21,737 bases of DNA from Desulfotomaculum sp. Lineage in GTDB: Bacteria; Bacillota; Desulfotomaculia; Desulfotomaculales; Nap2-2B. A program made the translations under genes and the position numbers. The stretch is from contig DOTD01000022.1 in NCBI GenBank assembly GCA_003513005.1, forward strand, positions 1 to 21,737. Direction: 5' to 3'. The notes under the pieces were generated by a model. The model had not been told where the DNA came from and searched no databases. It was given only the letters and a program-made list of their open reading frames with translations. The number at the start of each line of letters is the position of its first letter. Position 1 is the first letter of the stretch. Positions 1 through 6,059 of the stretch are shown here, piece after piece.

Positions 1-92
1 TACCTGCGCATTGAATCATCGGAGTAATGGAGTTCTACAAGTTTTTGCTCCAACTCGCTGCACAGATCTGTTACTTTGATTTTTTTCATCAT
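1..92 (-). CDS. Tyrosine recombinase, N-terminal fragment running off the window
   Basis: A minus-strand reading frame opens with ATG ATG at 92-87 and stays open to base 1, giving 30 residues that begin MMKKIKVTDL and continue with SELEQKLVELHYSDDSMRR. An AGGAG ribosome binding site lies about 11 bases upstream, in 93-109. The segment resembles the N-terminus of the first recombinase of the neighbouring trio (LLQELEQELLRLGYVEGTM after its GTG start): both show an E-L-E-Q core, a hydrophobic heptad and an aromatic G/H-Y turn. The gene follows the trio's last stop codon by 115 bases on the same strand, so it may be the first gene of a second recombinase trio. The catalytic domain lies outside the window, so function rests on this short similarity and on context. 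Confidence 0.6.
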   Translation of the reverse strand, partial: MMKKIKVTDLCSELEQKLVELHYSDDSMRR

Positions 93-207
93 AACAAACC
101 GTCTCCTTTTCTATTAGTAACGCATAGCGCCCTAAGAAAAGTATTAGTTGTTATGACAAGAAAGGCAACAGCAAATCCTATTAAATCAGCGAATTCTGGT
201 GTTCACT

Positions 208-1119
208 TTACATAATTACTTGCTTGCCATAATAAACTTCGGTCGTCTGTATATCTACATGACCAAGGAAGTCCCGGATGTAAATAAGATTGACGCCGGC
301 CTGAAGCAAATGAACGCTTTTGCTGTGGCGAAACATATGTGGAGTCACCCGTTCAGGTACAATACTCGAGACCTGCCTGGCAGCCGTCACATACTTGGAA
401 ATAATGAAAGACACGCCCTCTTTTGTGAGCTTGTTGTGCTGTTTGTTGGTGAACAGCGGATAGTCGCTCTTCCACGGCTTTTCGAGGTTGTTTTCATGGA
501 TGTAACTATCAAGAAGCGAGGCAGTATTTTTCATCAAAGGTACTCGGCGCATTTTGTTGCCTTTGCCGGTCAAAATCAAGACTGTCGGATTTGTTAATAT
601 TACATCCCGCGCTTTAAGATCAATCAGTTCCTGTACCCGGCATCCGGAATCATAAAGAACCGACAGCAACGTAATGTCGCGGCGCCCTTTGGGAGCGGAT
701 TTATCCGGTTGGGACAGTAACAGCTGCATGGCATCTGTGGTCAGATGCGGAATATCCGGTTTTGGCGCTTTTTTAACCGAAATAGATATTACTTTTTGGA
801 AGTTGGCCAATCCCATCGGTTCTTCATACTGGGCATATCGAAAGAATGAATGTATCGCAGTCAGTCTCTGGTTTCTTGTTGAAATGCTGCAATTACGATG
901 GGTTTCAAGCCATCCAAGATAATCCGCGACAAGATCATGGGTAAGCATGAGCATAGTCAGTTTTTCAGCAGATATGCCTTGCCGCTCCTGACAGTATTGG
1001 AGTAGCAGTTTAAAGGTATCTCTGTATGACGCGATCGTGTTCTTGCTTGCATTTTTCTGCGCCGGCAAATACACCGTAAGAAACTGGGTGAGATGTTCCG
1101 CAAAATCAGTGGATTGCAT
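208..1119 (-). CDS. Tyrosine recombinase, third gene of a recombinase-in-trio cassette
   Basis: A 303-residue phage-integrase-family site-specific recombinase, acting on DNA in the cytoplasm. The N-terminal SAM-like core-binding domain covers about residues 1-100 (NTIASYRDTF near 28). The catalytic domain carries the full set: R151 in DSGCRVQEL, K176 in LTGKGNK, H251/R254 in HMFRHS, H277 in FLGHVD, and nucleophile Y286 or Y287 in TEVYYG. The frame is open further upstream, to 1194, but ATG 1119 has a GGGAGG site 5-10 bases upstream and overlaps the previous gene's end by 14 bases, so I prefer it. The short overlap implies translational coupling with the other two recombinases, as in RIT elements, where three different recombinases are expressed together. 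It appears intact. Which sites it recombines cannot be read from the sequence. Confidence 0.9.
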   Translation of the reverse strand: MQSTDFAEHLTQFLTVYLPAQKNASKNTIASYRDTFKLLLQYCQERQGISAEKLTMLMLTHDLVADYLGWLETHRNCSISTRNQRLTAIHSFFRYAQYEEPMGLANFQKVISISVKKAPKPDIPHLTTDAMQLLLSQPDKSAPKGRRDITLLSVLYDSGCRVQELIDLKARDVILTNPTVLILTGKGNKMRRVPLMKNTASLLDSYIHENNLEKPWKSDYPLFTNKQHNKLTKEGVSFIISKYVTAARQVSSIVPERVTPHMFRHSKSVHLLQAGVNLIYIRDFLGHVDIQTTEVYYGKQVIM

Positions 1120-2080
1120 CAACTGCACCTCCCAGAGAAGGGATGATGTCTGGATAGCACCCTTCCAGTCTGATGGTGATATCCGGAAAAACATCGGCGG
1201 TGAGTCTCAGATAATATGCCGTGTCCTCAAAGGAATCGTGTCCCATATATGTTTTCAAAATCGGAAAATATACTGTGAGATCTTTCCCGTCGGCAACCCA
1301 CTTTTTTAGGCAATGGCAGGCCCAGGCATGGCGAAAATCGTATATTCTTGGGCCTTTCCCACGCCCTCCATGTGAGATGTCTGCTTTCCACAAAAAACGT
1401 CTGAAGTTATGGTATGCATTTCCTGCTGTCATTGGTTTGCCGTTAAGTCCGGGGAAAAACCATTCGCTGTCACTTATTCCGACAGCATAGTCGCGACAAA
1501 GGGCTGTAAGAGCGGCTGACATCGGTACAAGTCTGCTGTTATCCCTTTTTGAGTGTTGAATGGACAATATTCCATCGTTAAGGTCAACGTCTTCCGTTTT
1601 CAGCAGCCTTGCCTCCTGCGGGCGAAGTCCACAGGCATAAATCATCCTGAAGAACACCGGCATAACCAAATGCCTGTAAGGGCATTCGCTGACATAATGG
1701 CATTGATCTGTGGCGCTAAAAAAGCGCTGAAGCTCATTCTCGGTGAAGATATACGGAATATACTTCTTCTCAGCAGGATAATAGCCTTTCGGCAGGATAT
1801 ATGTGTTAAGGCCAATGTTATCCATATAAATAGCAAGTTGCCGGAGCGTGGATGCTCTTGTGCATTGAGTAGCTTGTGCTTCATAAGTTTTCTTTGCGCA
1901 CCAATCCAAAACGATTTCTCGGGTAAGGGTGCTTGCATCGGGATATTTTTCAGCTGTGAATATGGAAAACCGCATCAAACTTTCCGAATCCGTTTCGAAT
2001 TTGTAACCTATTGCCCGTTTTAGCGAAATATGATTTGCGATAAATTCAGCAAAAGGTCCTTTGAAAGAAAATTCACACAT
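1106..2080 (-). CDS. Tyrosine recombinase, second gene of a recombinase-in-trio cassette
   Basis: A 324-residue recombinase with the phage-integrase catalytic fold. ATG 2080 follows a GGAGGTGA site by 9 bases, and the gene overlaps the previous recombinase by 8 bases and the next by 14. Visible catalytic residues are R153 in ACGLRPQEA, K178 in IQHSKRD, R250 in IYDFRHAWA, H281 in YMGHDSFED and Y289/Y290 in TAYYLRL. The usual histidine three residues before the second arginine is replaced by Y247, which may be tolerated in this family or may reduce activity. The N-terminus (LKRAIGYKFE) and a C-terminal tail of about 30 residues beyond the tyrosine distinguish it from its neighbours. RIT elements typically encode three non-identical recombinases in this overlapping layout. 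Confidence 0.88.
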   Translation of the reverse strand: MCEFSFKGPFAEFIANHISLKRAIGYKFETDSESLMRFSIFTAEKYPDASTLTREIVLDWCAKKTYEAQATQCTRASTLRQLAIYMDNIGLNTYILPKGYYPAEKKYIPYIFTENELQRFFSATDQCHYVSECPYRHLVMPVFFRMIYACGLRPQEARLLKTEDVDLNDGILSIQHSKRDNSRLVPMSAALTALCRDYAVGISDSEWFFPGLNGKPMTAGNAYHNFRRFLWKADISHGGRGKGPRIYDFRHAWACHCLKKWVADGKDLTVYFPILKTYMGHDSFEDTAYYLRLTADVFPDITIRLEGCYPDIIPSLGGAVDAIH

Positions 2081-3305
2081 GAGTGGTCACCTCCGGCGTA
2101 TCCAGGGCGCATTCCCTCAGCTTGCTGATGTCCACCTTCAAATATACTGCGGTGGAATCTGTATGGGAATGACCGAGGATATCTGAAATCACCTCAAGAG
2201 GAGTATTGTGTTCAAGCATTCTGGACGCTGCCGTATGGCGAAGAGAGTGCATTCCGCGGTGCTTTTTCAGCGTCGGCAAATGTGCAATCTGCATATACGA
2301 TTTAATCAACTGAGATAAATGGTCTCCTTCTGAAAAAGGAAGAAACGGTGCCATATGACGAACAAAGATAACAGGTAAATCAACTTTAGGCCGACCATAC
2401 TGCAAATAATCTATGACTGCCCAGCCTACTTCCTGCGGAATCGGGAGGGTAACTCTTTCATGAGTTTTTGACTGCGTAAAGGTCAGCTTCTTTTCCTGCC
2501 AGTTGAAATTGGAAAAAGTCAACTGTTTAATGTCGGTAACACGCAGTCCTAATACGCAAGCCAATAAAATAATGGCGTAATCGCGTTTTCCCTTGGGGCT
2601 TCCGCGATCAATGGCTCCAATCAGTGCTTTAAGCTCTTCTTTTGTCCAAACAGACGGAATTCTGGTCTGTTTTCTTGCCTGTACCATTGGCGTTTTTGAT
2701 GCCAGATCTTCATTCAGGATACCGTTATCGTTCAGGTATCTCAGAAATGCCCTGATTGAGCAAATGTTCTGCTCCACGGTTTTGTAGGTATATCCGACCA
2801 GCGTTCTAATGTAGCCGTTCACAAGCGGCAGAGTAATTTCGCTGCAATCGTATATACCCTGAGCAAGAAGATAATCCATAAATCGCGCCGTCTGCTTCAC
2901 ATAATGGTCAATTGTAACAGACGAGTATTCCTTGCACTCACAATGACGCTGGAAATCTGCGCTGGCGGCAACATAATACGGATTTGTAAGCAGTTCCTGG
3001 TGTTTGTAGTACCGCCTCAGCACAACGTGATGAAGCTGGAAATCTCCGATCATTCTCACGACACGGATATCTTGAACATCTCTCTGAGACAGAGTATTGT
3101 CAAGATCTTTTCGCAATATGTGAAAATGAGTTTCAAGAAAATCCAGACCCAACTGCTCTGTAAAGTAGGTTGCACCTCGTTCTTCTGCGAATTTCAGCAA
3201 CTTGTGTCAATGCCTCTGGTAAAAGCTCATGGTGCCTTCAACATAGCCCAGGCGCAACAGTTCCTGCTCCAATTCCTGTAGCAATGCTTCAAGTGTTCTT
3301 TGCAC
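2073..3305 (-). pseudogene. Tyrosine recombinase, first gene of the trio, with an in-frame TGA at codon 33
   Basis: The frame has a GTG start at 3305-3303 preceded by GGAGGG with 7-base spacing. It encodes 32 residues ending SFYQRH, meets TGA at 3209-3207, then continues in the same frame as HKLLKFAEERG to the stop at 2073. The position reads naturally as tryptophan (RHWHKLLKF), so one TGG-to-TGA change explains it. The rest is a complete recombinase: R in LGLRVTDI, K in TQSKTHE, HSLRHT, ILGHSHTD and Y in TAVYLKV. Restart at TTG 3200 could give a 375-residue protein lacking the first helix, but no good ribosome binding site precedes it. It overlaps the second recombinase by 8 bases. Alternatives are a sequencing error or stop read-through. 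I see nothing supporting selenocysteine. Confidence 0.82.
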
Positions 3306-3330
3306 ATTTATCCCTCCAGTAATGAATTCT

Positions 3331-3342
3331 GGGCATTTGCCC
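3331..3342. promoter_or_regulatory. 12-bp palindrome upstream of the recombinase trio
   Basis: GGGCATTTGCCC has perfect GGGCA/TGCCC arms around a 2-base centre and starts 25 bases upstream of the GTG start of the first recombinase. It may be an operator or recombinase-binding core. A possible promoter (TTGATT at 3380-3375, with an ATAACA-like -10 17 bases further) is weak. Function is inferred from position only. Confidence 0.3.
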
Positions 3343-3363
3343 TTCTTTCATTGTTATCAGGAA

Positions 3364-3443
3364 TATGCAAAGTAAATCAATTAAAAATGTAGTGTTAATG
3401 CAGGATACAAGGTTTTACTTGGCATATTAACTTTCTTTGCATA
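3364..3443. repeat. Imperfect inverted repeat at the RIT/intron junction
   Basis: TATGCAAAG at 3364-3372 is matched by CTTTGCATA at 3435-3443. The match extends imperfectly inward to about 15 of 20 positions. The outer arm ends exactly where reverse transcriptase homology stops: the frame reads EGVP, then diverges to YAKKVN where QGG would be expected. This is best explained as the terminal or subterminal repeat of the RIT element, or as a small inserted hairpin element. A matching copy at the other end of the element would be needed to tell these apart, and I did not see one in 93-207. Confidence 0.5.
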
Positions 3444-4170
3444 AGGCACTCCTTCGGGACTGTCTTCAAACATTCCACCTACCATGACTCCTGCTCGCAG
3501 GAATTTATGAATAAGCGAAATAACCCTTCCATCCTTTATCGTTTCCGACAGTATCTGGATGAGTTTGCTCTGGTTCACCGTGTCAAAATATTTTTCCAAG
3601 TCCAAATCAACTACATATTTGTAGCCATCTGTAATGTTGGTTTGGCATCTTTTAAGCGCATCATGTGCACTTCTTTTTGGTCGGAACCCAAAACTGTTGT
3701 CTGAAAACTGCATCTCAAAGATAGGGGTCAGAATCTGGCATATCGCTTGTTGGATTAGCCTGTCCACGACGGTTGGTATCCCCAGTTTTCTAGTCTTACC
3801 GTTCTCTTTGGGTATTTCTACCCTGCGAACGGGTTTAGGCCGGTATTTACCGTCCCGGAGGGATTGTAAAAGTTCCTTCTGGTTTTCTTTCAAAAACAAA
3901 GGGTAGAAGTTCATCTACCTGCATACCATCAATTCCACCAGCACCTTTGTTTCTCTTAACCTGCATGTAGGCAAGGTTCAGATTGTCTCTGCTTAGAATT
4001 TGTTCCAGCAATCCTTCCGTCTGCTTGTCTGTGTTGGTGCTGTCGTTTTCAGTCATCTTAGGTGACCCGCACACTTCTGCATATTCTTTCTGTTCCGCAG
4101 ATACCATTTGCAGATAGTCCTCAAATCGAGGTTGTCTGTGCTTCCGTTTGTCGCTTTCAGTAACTTTCAT
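3444..4170 (-). pseudogene. ltrA: Group II intron reverse transcriptase/maturase, frameshifted and truncated
   Basis: The protein starts MKVTESDKRKHRQPRFEDYL at ATG 4170, preceded by AAAGGAGG. The familiar group II RT start follows: QVKRNKGAGGIDGMQVDELLPF. A one-base expansion in the A-run at 3892-3896 (a T-run on the coding strand) then shifts the frame. The second frame resumes with LKENQKELLQSLRDGKYRP, RRVEIPKENGKTRKLGIPT, QFSDNSFGFRPKRSAHDAL and VVDLDLEKYFDTVN, then IHKFLRAGVMVGG and EDSPEGVP, where homology stops. The YADD catalytic motif, the maturase domain and any endonuclease domain are missing. It cannot encode an active RT. Intact relatives would splice the intron RNA and copy it into DNA at the target site. 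Confidence 0.92.
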
Positions 4171-4572
4171 TGACCAACACCTCCTTTGGTTCAGCCCTTC
4201 CTTCGGCATCGCGATGCCTCTGTACTATGGCTTCGGCTGACTTCTCACGACAAATCTTGTTTCAACCGGACTTCTTACTCTGTTTCTACCCGTTCGTGAG
4301 ACCTCCCCGGGTAAGAACGCAGTCTTTCCTTCCATCCACCTGCCACATCTACACCATAGGCTTCCGGATAGTTTGGGGCTTTGGCTTGTTAGGCAGCTTT
4401 ACCCAGCCTATGCATGCCTTATGTGATTCCTGTTCGTCAGGCCAGAAGTTTGCCTCCGGCTTCCTTCAGATTCCACCTCGTGATAGACACCCTTGCCTTT
4501 AGCTATGTGCTTGGCACTATCAACCCGCACTAGGGACTTTCACCCATTAGACTGCGACCATGCCGGGCGCAC
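3444..4572 (-). mobile_element. 5' part of a group II intron (inner intron, minus strand)
   Basis: Reading the minus strand from 4572, the sequence begins GTGCGCCCGGCATGG, a standard bacterial group II intron 5' end. It continues through about 400 nt of structured domain I-III RNA into the maturase frame at 4170. The flanking exon bases support a genuine insertion. IBS1 TTCTAT (complement of 4573-4578) pairs with GTAGAA in the intron (complement of 4284-4289) with one G-U. IBS2 TAGCCT (complement of 4580-4585) pairs with AGGCTG (complement of 4404-4409) with one G-U. Everything after the middle of the RT is absent, so the intron cannot splice as it stands. Confidence 0.88.
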
Positions 4573-4778
4573 ATAGAAAAGGCTACTGGCGGATAGCCAA
4601 TAGCCAAATTCTAAAAGTCACTGTAACTGATGCCCGCCTAAGACAGGCTGGCTATACATTTTTCTCGGATTATCTTAAATATGTTCAGGTGTAAACTTGG
4701 GAACCGCCACTTGCGGAGCCGCATGAGTGGTGGTGTGAGAGGTCGGCTACTCAAATAATGGGTAGCCTCCTACTCGAT
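4573..4778 (+). mobile_element. 3' end of a group II intron with domains V and VI (outer intron)
   Basis: Downstream of the maturase stop, ACCGCCAC at 4703-4710 pairs with GTGGTGGT at about 4727-4734, with an inner TGCG/CGCA stem. This matches a domain V-like hairpin. It is followed by a domain VI-like stem, GGCTACTC/GGGTAGCC, and the typical 3' end CTCCTACTCGAT at 4778. The 3' exon starts 18 bases from the stop codon of the oppositely oriented DUF2680 gene, so the outer intron landed just beyond that gene's end. Confidence 0.82.
4575..4694 (+). pseudogene. C-terminal fragment of a second group II intron maturase (outer intron, plus strand)
   Basis: A plus-strand frame reads RKGYWRIANSQILKVTV, then TDARLRQAGYTFFSDYLKYV, and stops at TAA 4692-4694. 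GYWR-ANS-IL followed by a T(N/D)xRLxxAG segment and a final tyrosine-rich helix is the usual C-terminus of group II intron reverse transcriptase/maturases. The fragment begins exactly where the minus-strand intron's 5' end abuts, so the upstream part of this gene was displaced by that insertion. The remaining upstream portion is not in this window. Confidence 0.85.
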
Positions 4779-4796
4779 CACGTCTGCTATTCAGGA

Positions 4797-5192
4797 TTAT
4801 TGTGTGGTGTTCTGCGGTACAGGGCACTTGTGAGATCCCTGTCCAAAACCCTTCATACCCCACATACCCGGACCTGGGACTAAACCTTTTTCCTTCATCT
4901 TATTAAAATTGTCGGTCATTTTCTTGATCATCAGATTAGCCTGATCCTGGGTGGTAATAACGCCAAAGTCAACGTATTTCTGAATCATCTGCTTTTTAAG
5001 GTCGAGCATTTGCTGAGCAATTTTGTATAAATCGGCTTTCTGTGCATCGGTGAGTTTTTGAGACAGATTGTTTTTCTGGAAAGCTGCGTTTGGCGTTTGC
5101 TGATTATCTGTATTATTTTTGGCGAAGGCGGCTGACATTGAAACTGCTATAATCAGAAGGGCTGCTGCTGCAATAAGCAAAGGTTTTTTCAT
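4797..5192 (-). CDS. Small secreted DUF2680 (YckD-like) protein
   Basis: This is a 131-residue protein with a classical signal peptide (MKKPLLIAAAALLIIAVSMS, likely cleavage after AFA near residue 24). The mature part has the DUF2680 signature LTDAQKADLYKIAQQMLDLK, then QKYVDFGVITTQDQANLMI and a glycine-rich tail with GMWGMKGFGQG. It is expected outside the cell membrane. The biochemical role of the family is not established. ATG 5192 follows AAAGGAGG with good spacing. The gene is divergent from a response regulator gene 171 bases away, and tandem TTTGCCA repeats over its -35 region hint that the regulator controls it. The stop is only 18 bases from a group II intron end, which may have removed its original terminator. 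Confidence 0.82.
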   Translation of the reverse strand: MKKPLLIAAAALLIIAVSMSAAFAKNNTDNQQTPNAAFQKNNLSQKLTDAQKADLYKIAQQMLDLKKQMIQKYVDFGVITTQDQANLMIKKMTDNFNKMKEKGLVPGPGMWGMKGFGQGSHKCPVPQNTTQ

Positions 5193-5218
5193 TCAATAAC
5201 ACCTCCTTTCGAAAAGCT

Positions 5219-5261
5219 ATTATAATAGTTTAGCCAAAAGATGTGGCAAAAGCTTGGCAAA
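5219..5261 (-). promoter_or_regulatory. Promoter of the DUF2680 gene with 11-bp-spaced direct repeats
   Basis: On the minus strand a TATAAT -10 lies at 5224-5219, about 12 bases before the AAAGGAGG ribosome binding site. Upstream, TTTGCCA occurs at 5261-5255 and again at 5250-5244, exactly 11 bp apart, with the second copy over the expected -35 (5247-5242). No TTGACA-like -35 is present. Direct repeats of 11-bp period overlapping a poor -35 are how PhoB/OmpR-type activators bind. The divergent gene encodes such a regulator, so control by it is a reasonable inference. Confidence 0.5.
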
Positions 5262-5363
5262 TTAAGTAACAATATATGCTTTCTTAACGTTCCCCGATAG
5301 TGTCTAAAAAATAACACCAAATTGTCATAATATTGTTGTAAGATAAGCTGGGGAGGTGTTTTA

Positions 5364-6059
5364 ATGGCCGTAAAACGTCCGATTTTGCTGGTGGATGATG
5401 ATGACAGAGTGTTGGAATTGCTTTCCCTTTACCTAAAGAAGGAGGATTTTGAACTGGTCCTTGCCCATGATGGCAAGAAGGCCCTCGAACAAGCAAAAAA
5501 CTGCAATCCTCAGCTGATAGTTCTGGATTTAATGCTTCCTGAAATGGATGGACTCGAGGTCTGCAGGCAGATCCGCACTTTTTCGAAGGCGCCGATTATC
5601 ATGCTGACTGCCAAGGACGAGGACCTGGATAAATTGCTGGGTCTTGGCCTGGGAGCGGATGATTATATTACCAAGCCTTTCAATCCAAGGGAAGTCGTAG
5701 CCAGAATCAGGGCTGTATTAAGAAGGATAGAAAATACAGGTTCTGAACCGAAAGTGTTAAAATTCACCGATCTTGAAATAAACCTTGATGAGTACCGGAT
5801 TATAGTCGACAGCCAGGAAGTACCCCTGACTTCAAAAGAAATAGAAATTCTATGGCTGCTGGCAAGTTCTCCCGGTCGTGTTTTTACCAGGGAACAAATC
5901 CTGGCCAGGATTTGGGGATATGATTTTTTTGGCGACACACGCACTGTGGATACTCATATCAAACGACTGCGCAAAAAGCTGAAAGTACGGGTCGATCTCG
6001 ACTGGGACATCAAGACTATCTGGGGTGTTGGGTATAAATTTGAGGTGAAGCCTGTTTGA
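5364..6059 (+). CDS. OmpR/PhoB-family response regulator
   Basis: A 231-residue cytoplasmic transcription factor. The receiver domain (about residues 5-120) has the acidic pocket D11-D14 in LLVDDDDRV, phosphoacceptor D55 in IVLDLMLPEMDG, T82 in IIMLTAKDED and K104 in YITKPFNP. The C-terminal winged-helix DNA-binding domain (about 130-228) shows LTSKEIEILWLL, GRVFTREQIL, TRTVDTHIKRLRKKL and the closing GVGYKF. ATG 5364 follows GGGGAGG by 7 bases. The stop codon overlaps the start of the sensor kinase by 3 bases, so the two are co-translated. Phosphorylation by that kinase should activate DNA binding. The family includes PhoB, WalR and ResD; which of these it corresponds to cannot be decided here. 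Confidence 0.95.
   Translation: MAVKRPILLVDDDDRVLELLSLYLKKEDFELVLAHDGKKALEQAKNCNPQLIVLDLMLPEMDGLEVCRQIRTFSKAPIIMLTAKDEDLDKLLGLGLGADDYITKPFNPREVVARIRAVLRRIENTGSEPKVLKFTDLEINLDEYRIIVDSQEVPLTSKEIEILWLLASSPGRVFTREQILARIWGYDFFGDTRTVDTHIKRLRKKLKVRVDLDWDIKTIWGVGYKFEVKPV

Larger units (their letters stand above)
208..3443 (-). mobile_element. Recombinase-in-trio (RIT) element, right end at about 3443, left end uncertain
   Basis: Three overlapping tyrosine recombinase genes in one transcription unit are the defining layout of RIT elements. The right boundary is placed at 3443 because a truncated group II intron reverse transcriptase frame breaks there, exactly at an imperfect inverted repeat. The left boundary is not resolved: a further recombinase begins at 92, so the element could end within 93-207 or continue past the window edge. 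The first recombinase is interrupted by TGA, so the copy may be inactive. Confidence 0.65.

Noticed and set aside
199..597. Plus-strand open frames opposite the recombinases and RT
   Set aside because: They have no ribosome sites or recognisable domains and lie wholly opposite well-supported genes.
3207..3209. The TGA in the first recombinase as a selenocysteine codon
   Set aside because: The position is one where related recombinases carry tryptophan, not cysteine. I see no SECIS-like hairpin directly downstream, and recombinases are not known selenoproteins. A nonsense change is simpler.
3444..4778. A single group II intron whose 5' half was inverted
   Set aside because: An inversion would leave exon DNA between the 5' end at 4572 and the 3' half. 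Instead the 5' end joins maturase codons, and IBS1/IBS2-like bases lie exactly there, which fits insertion of one intron into another.
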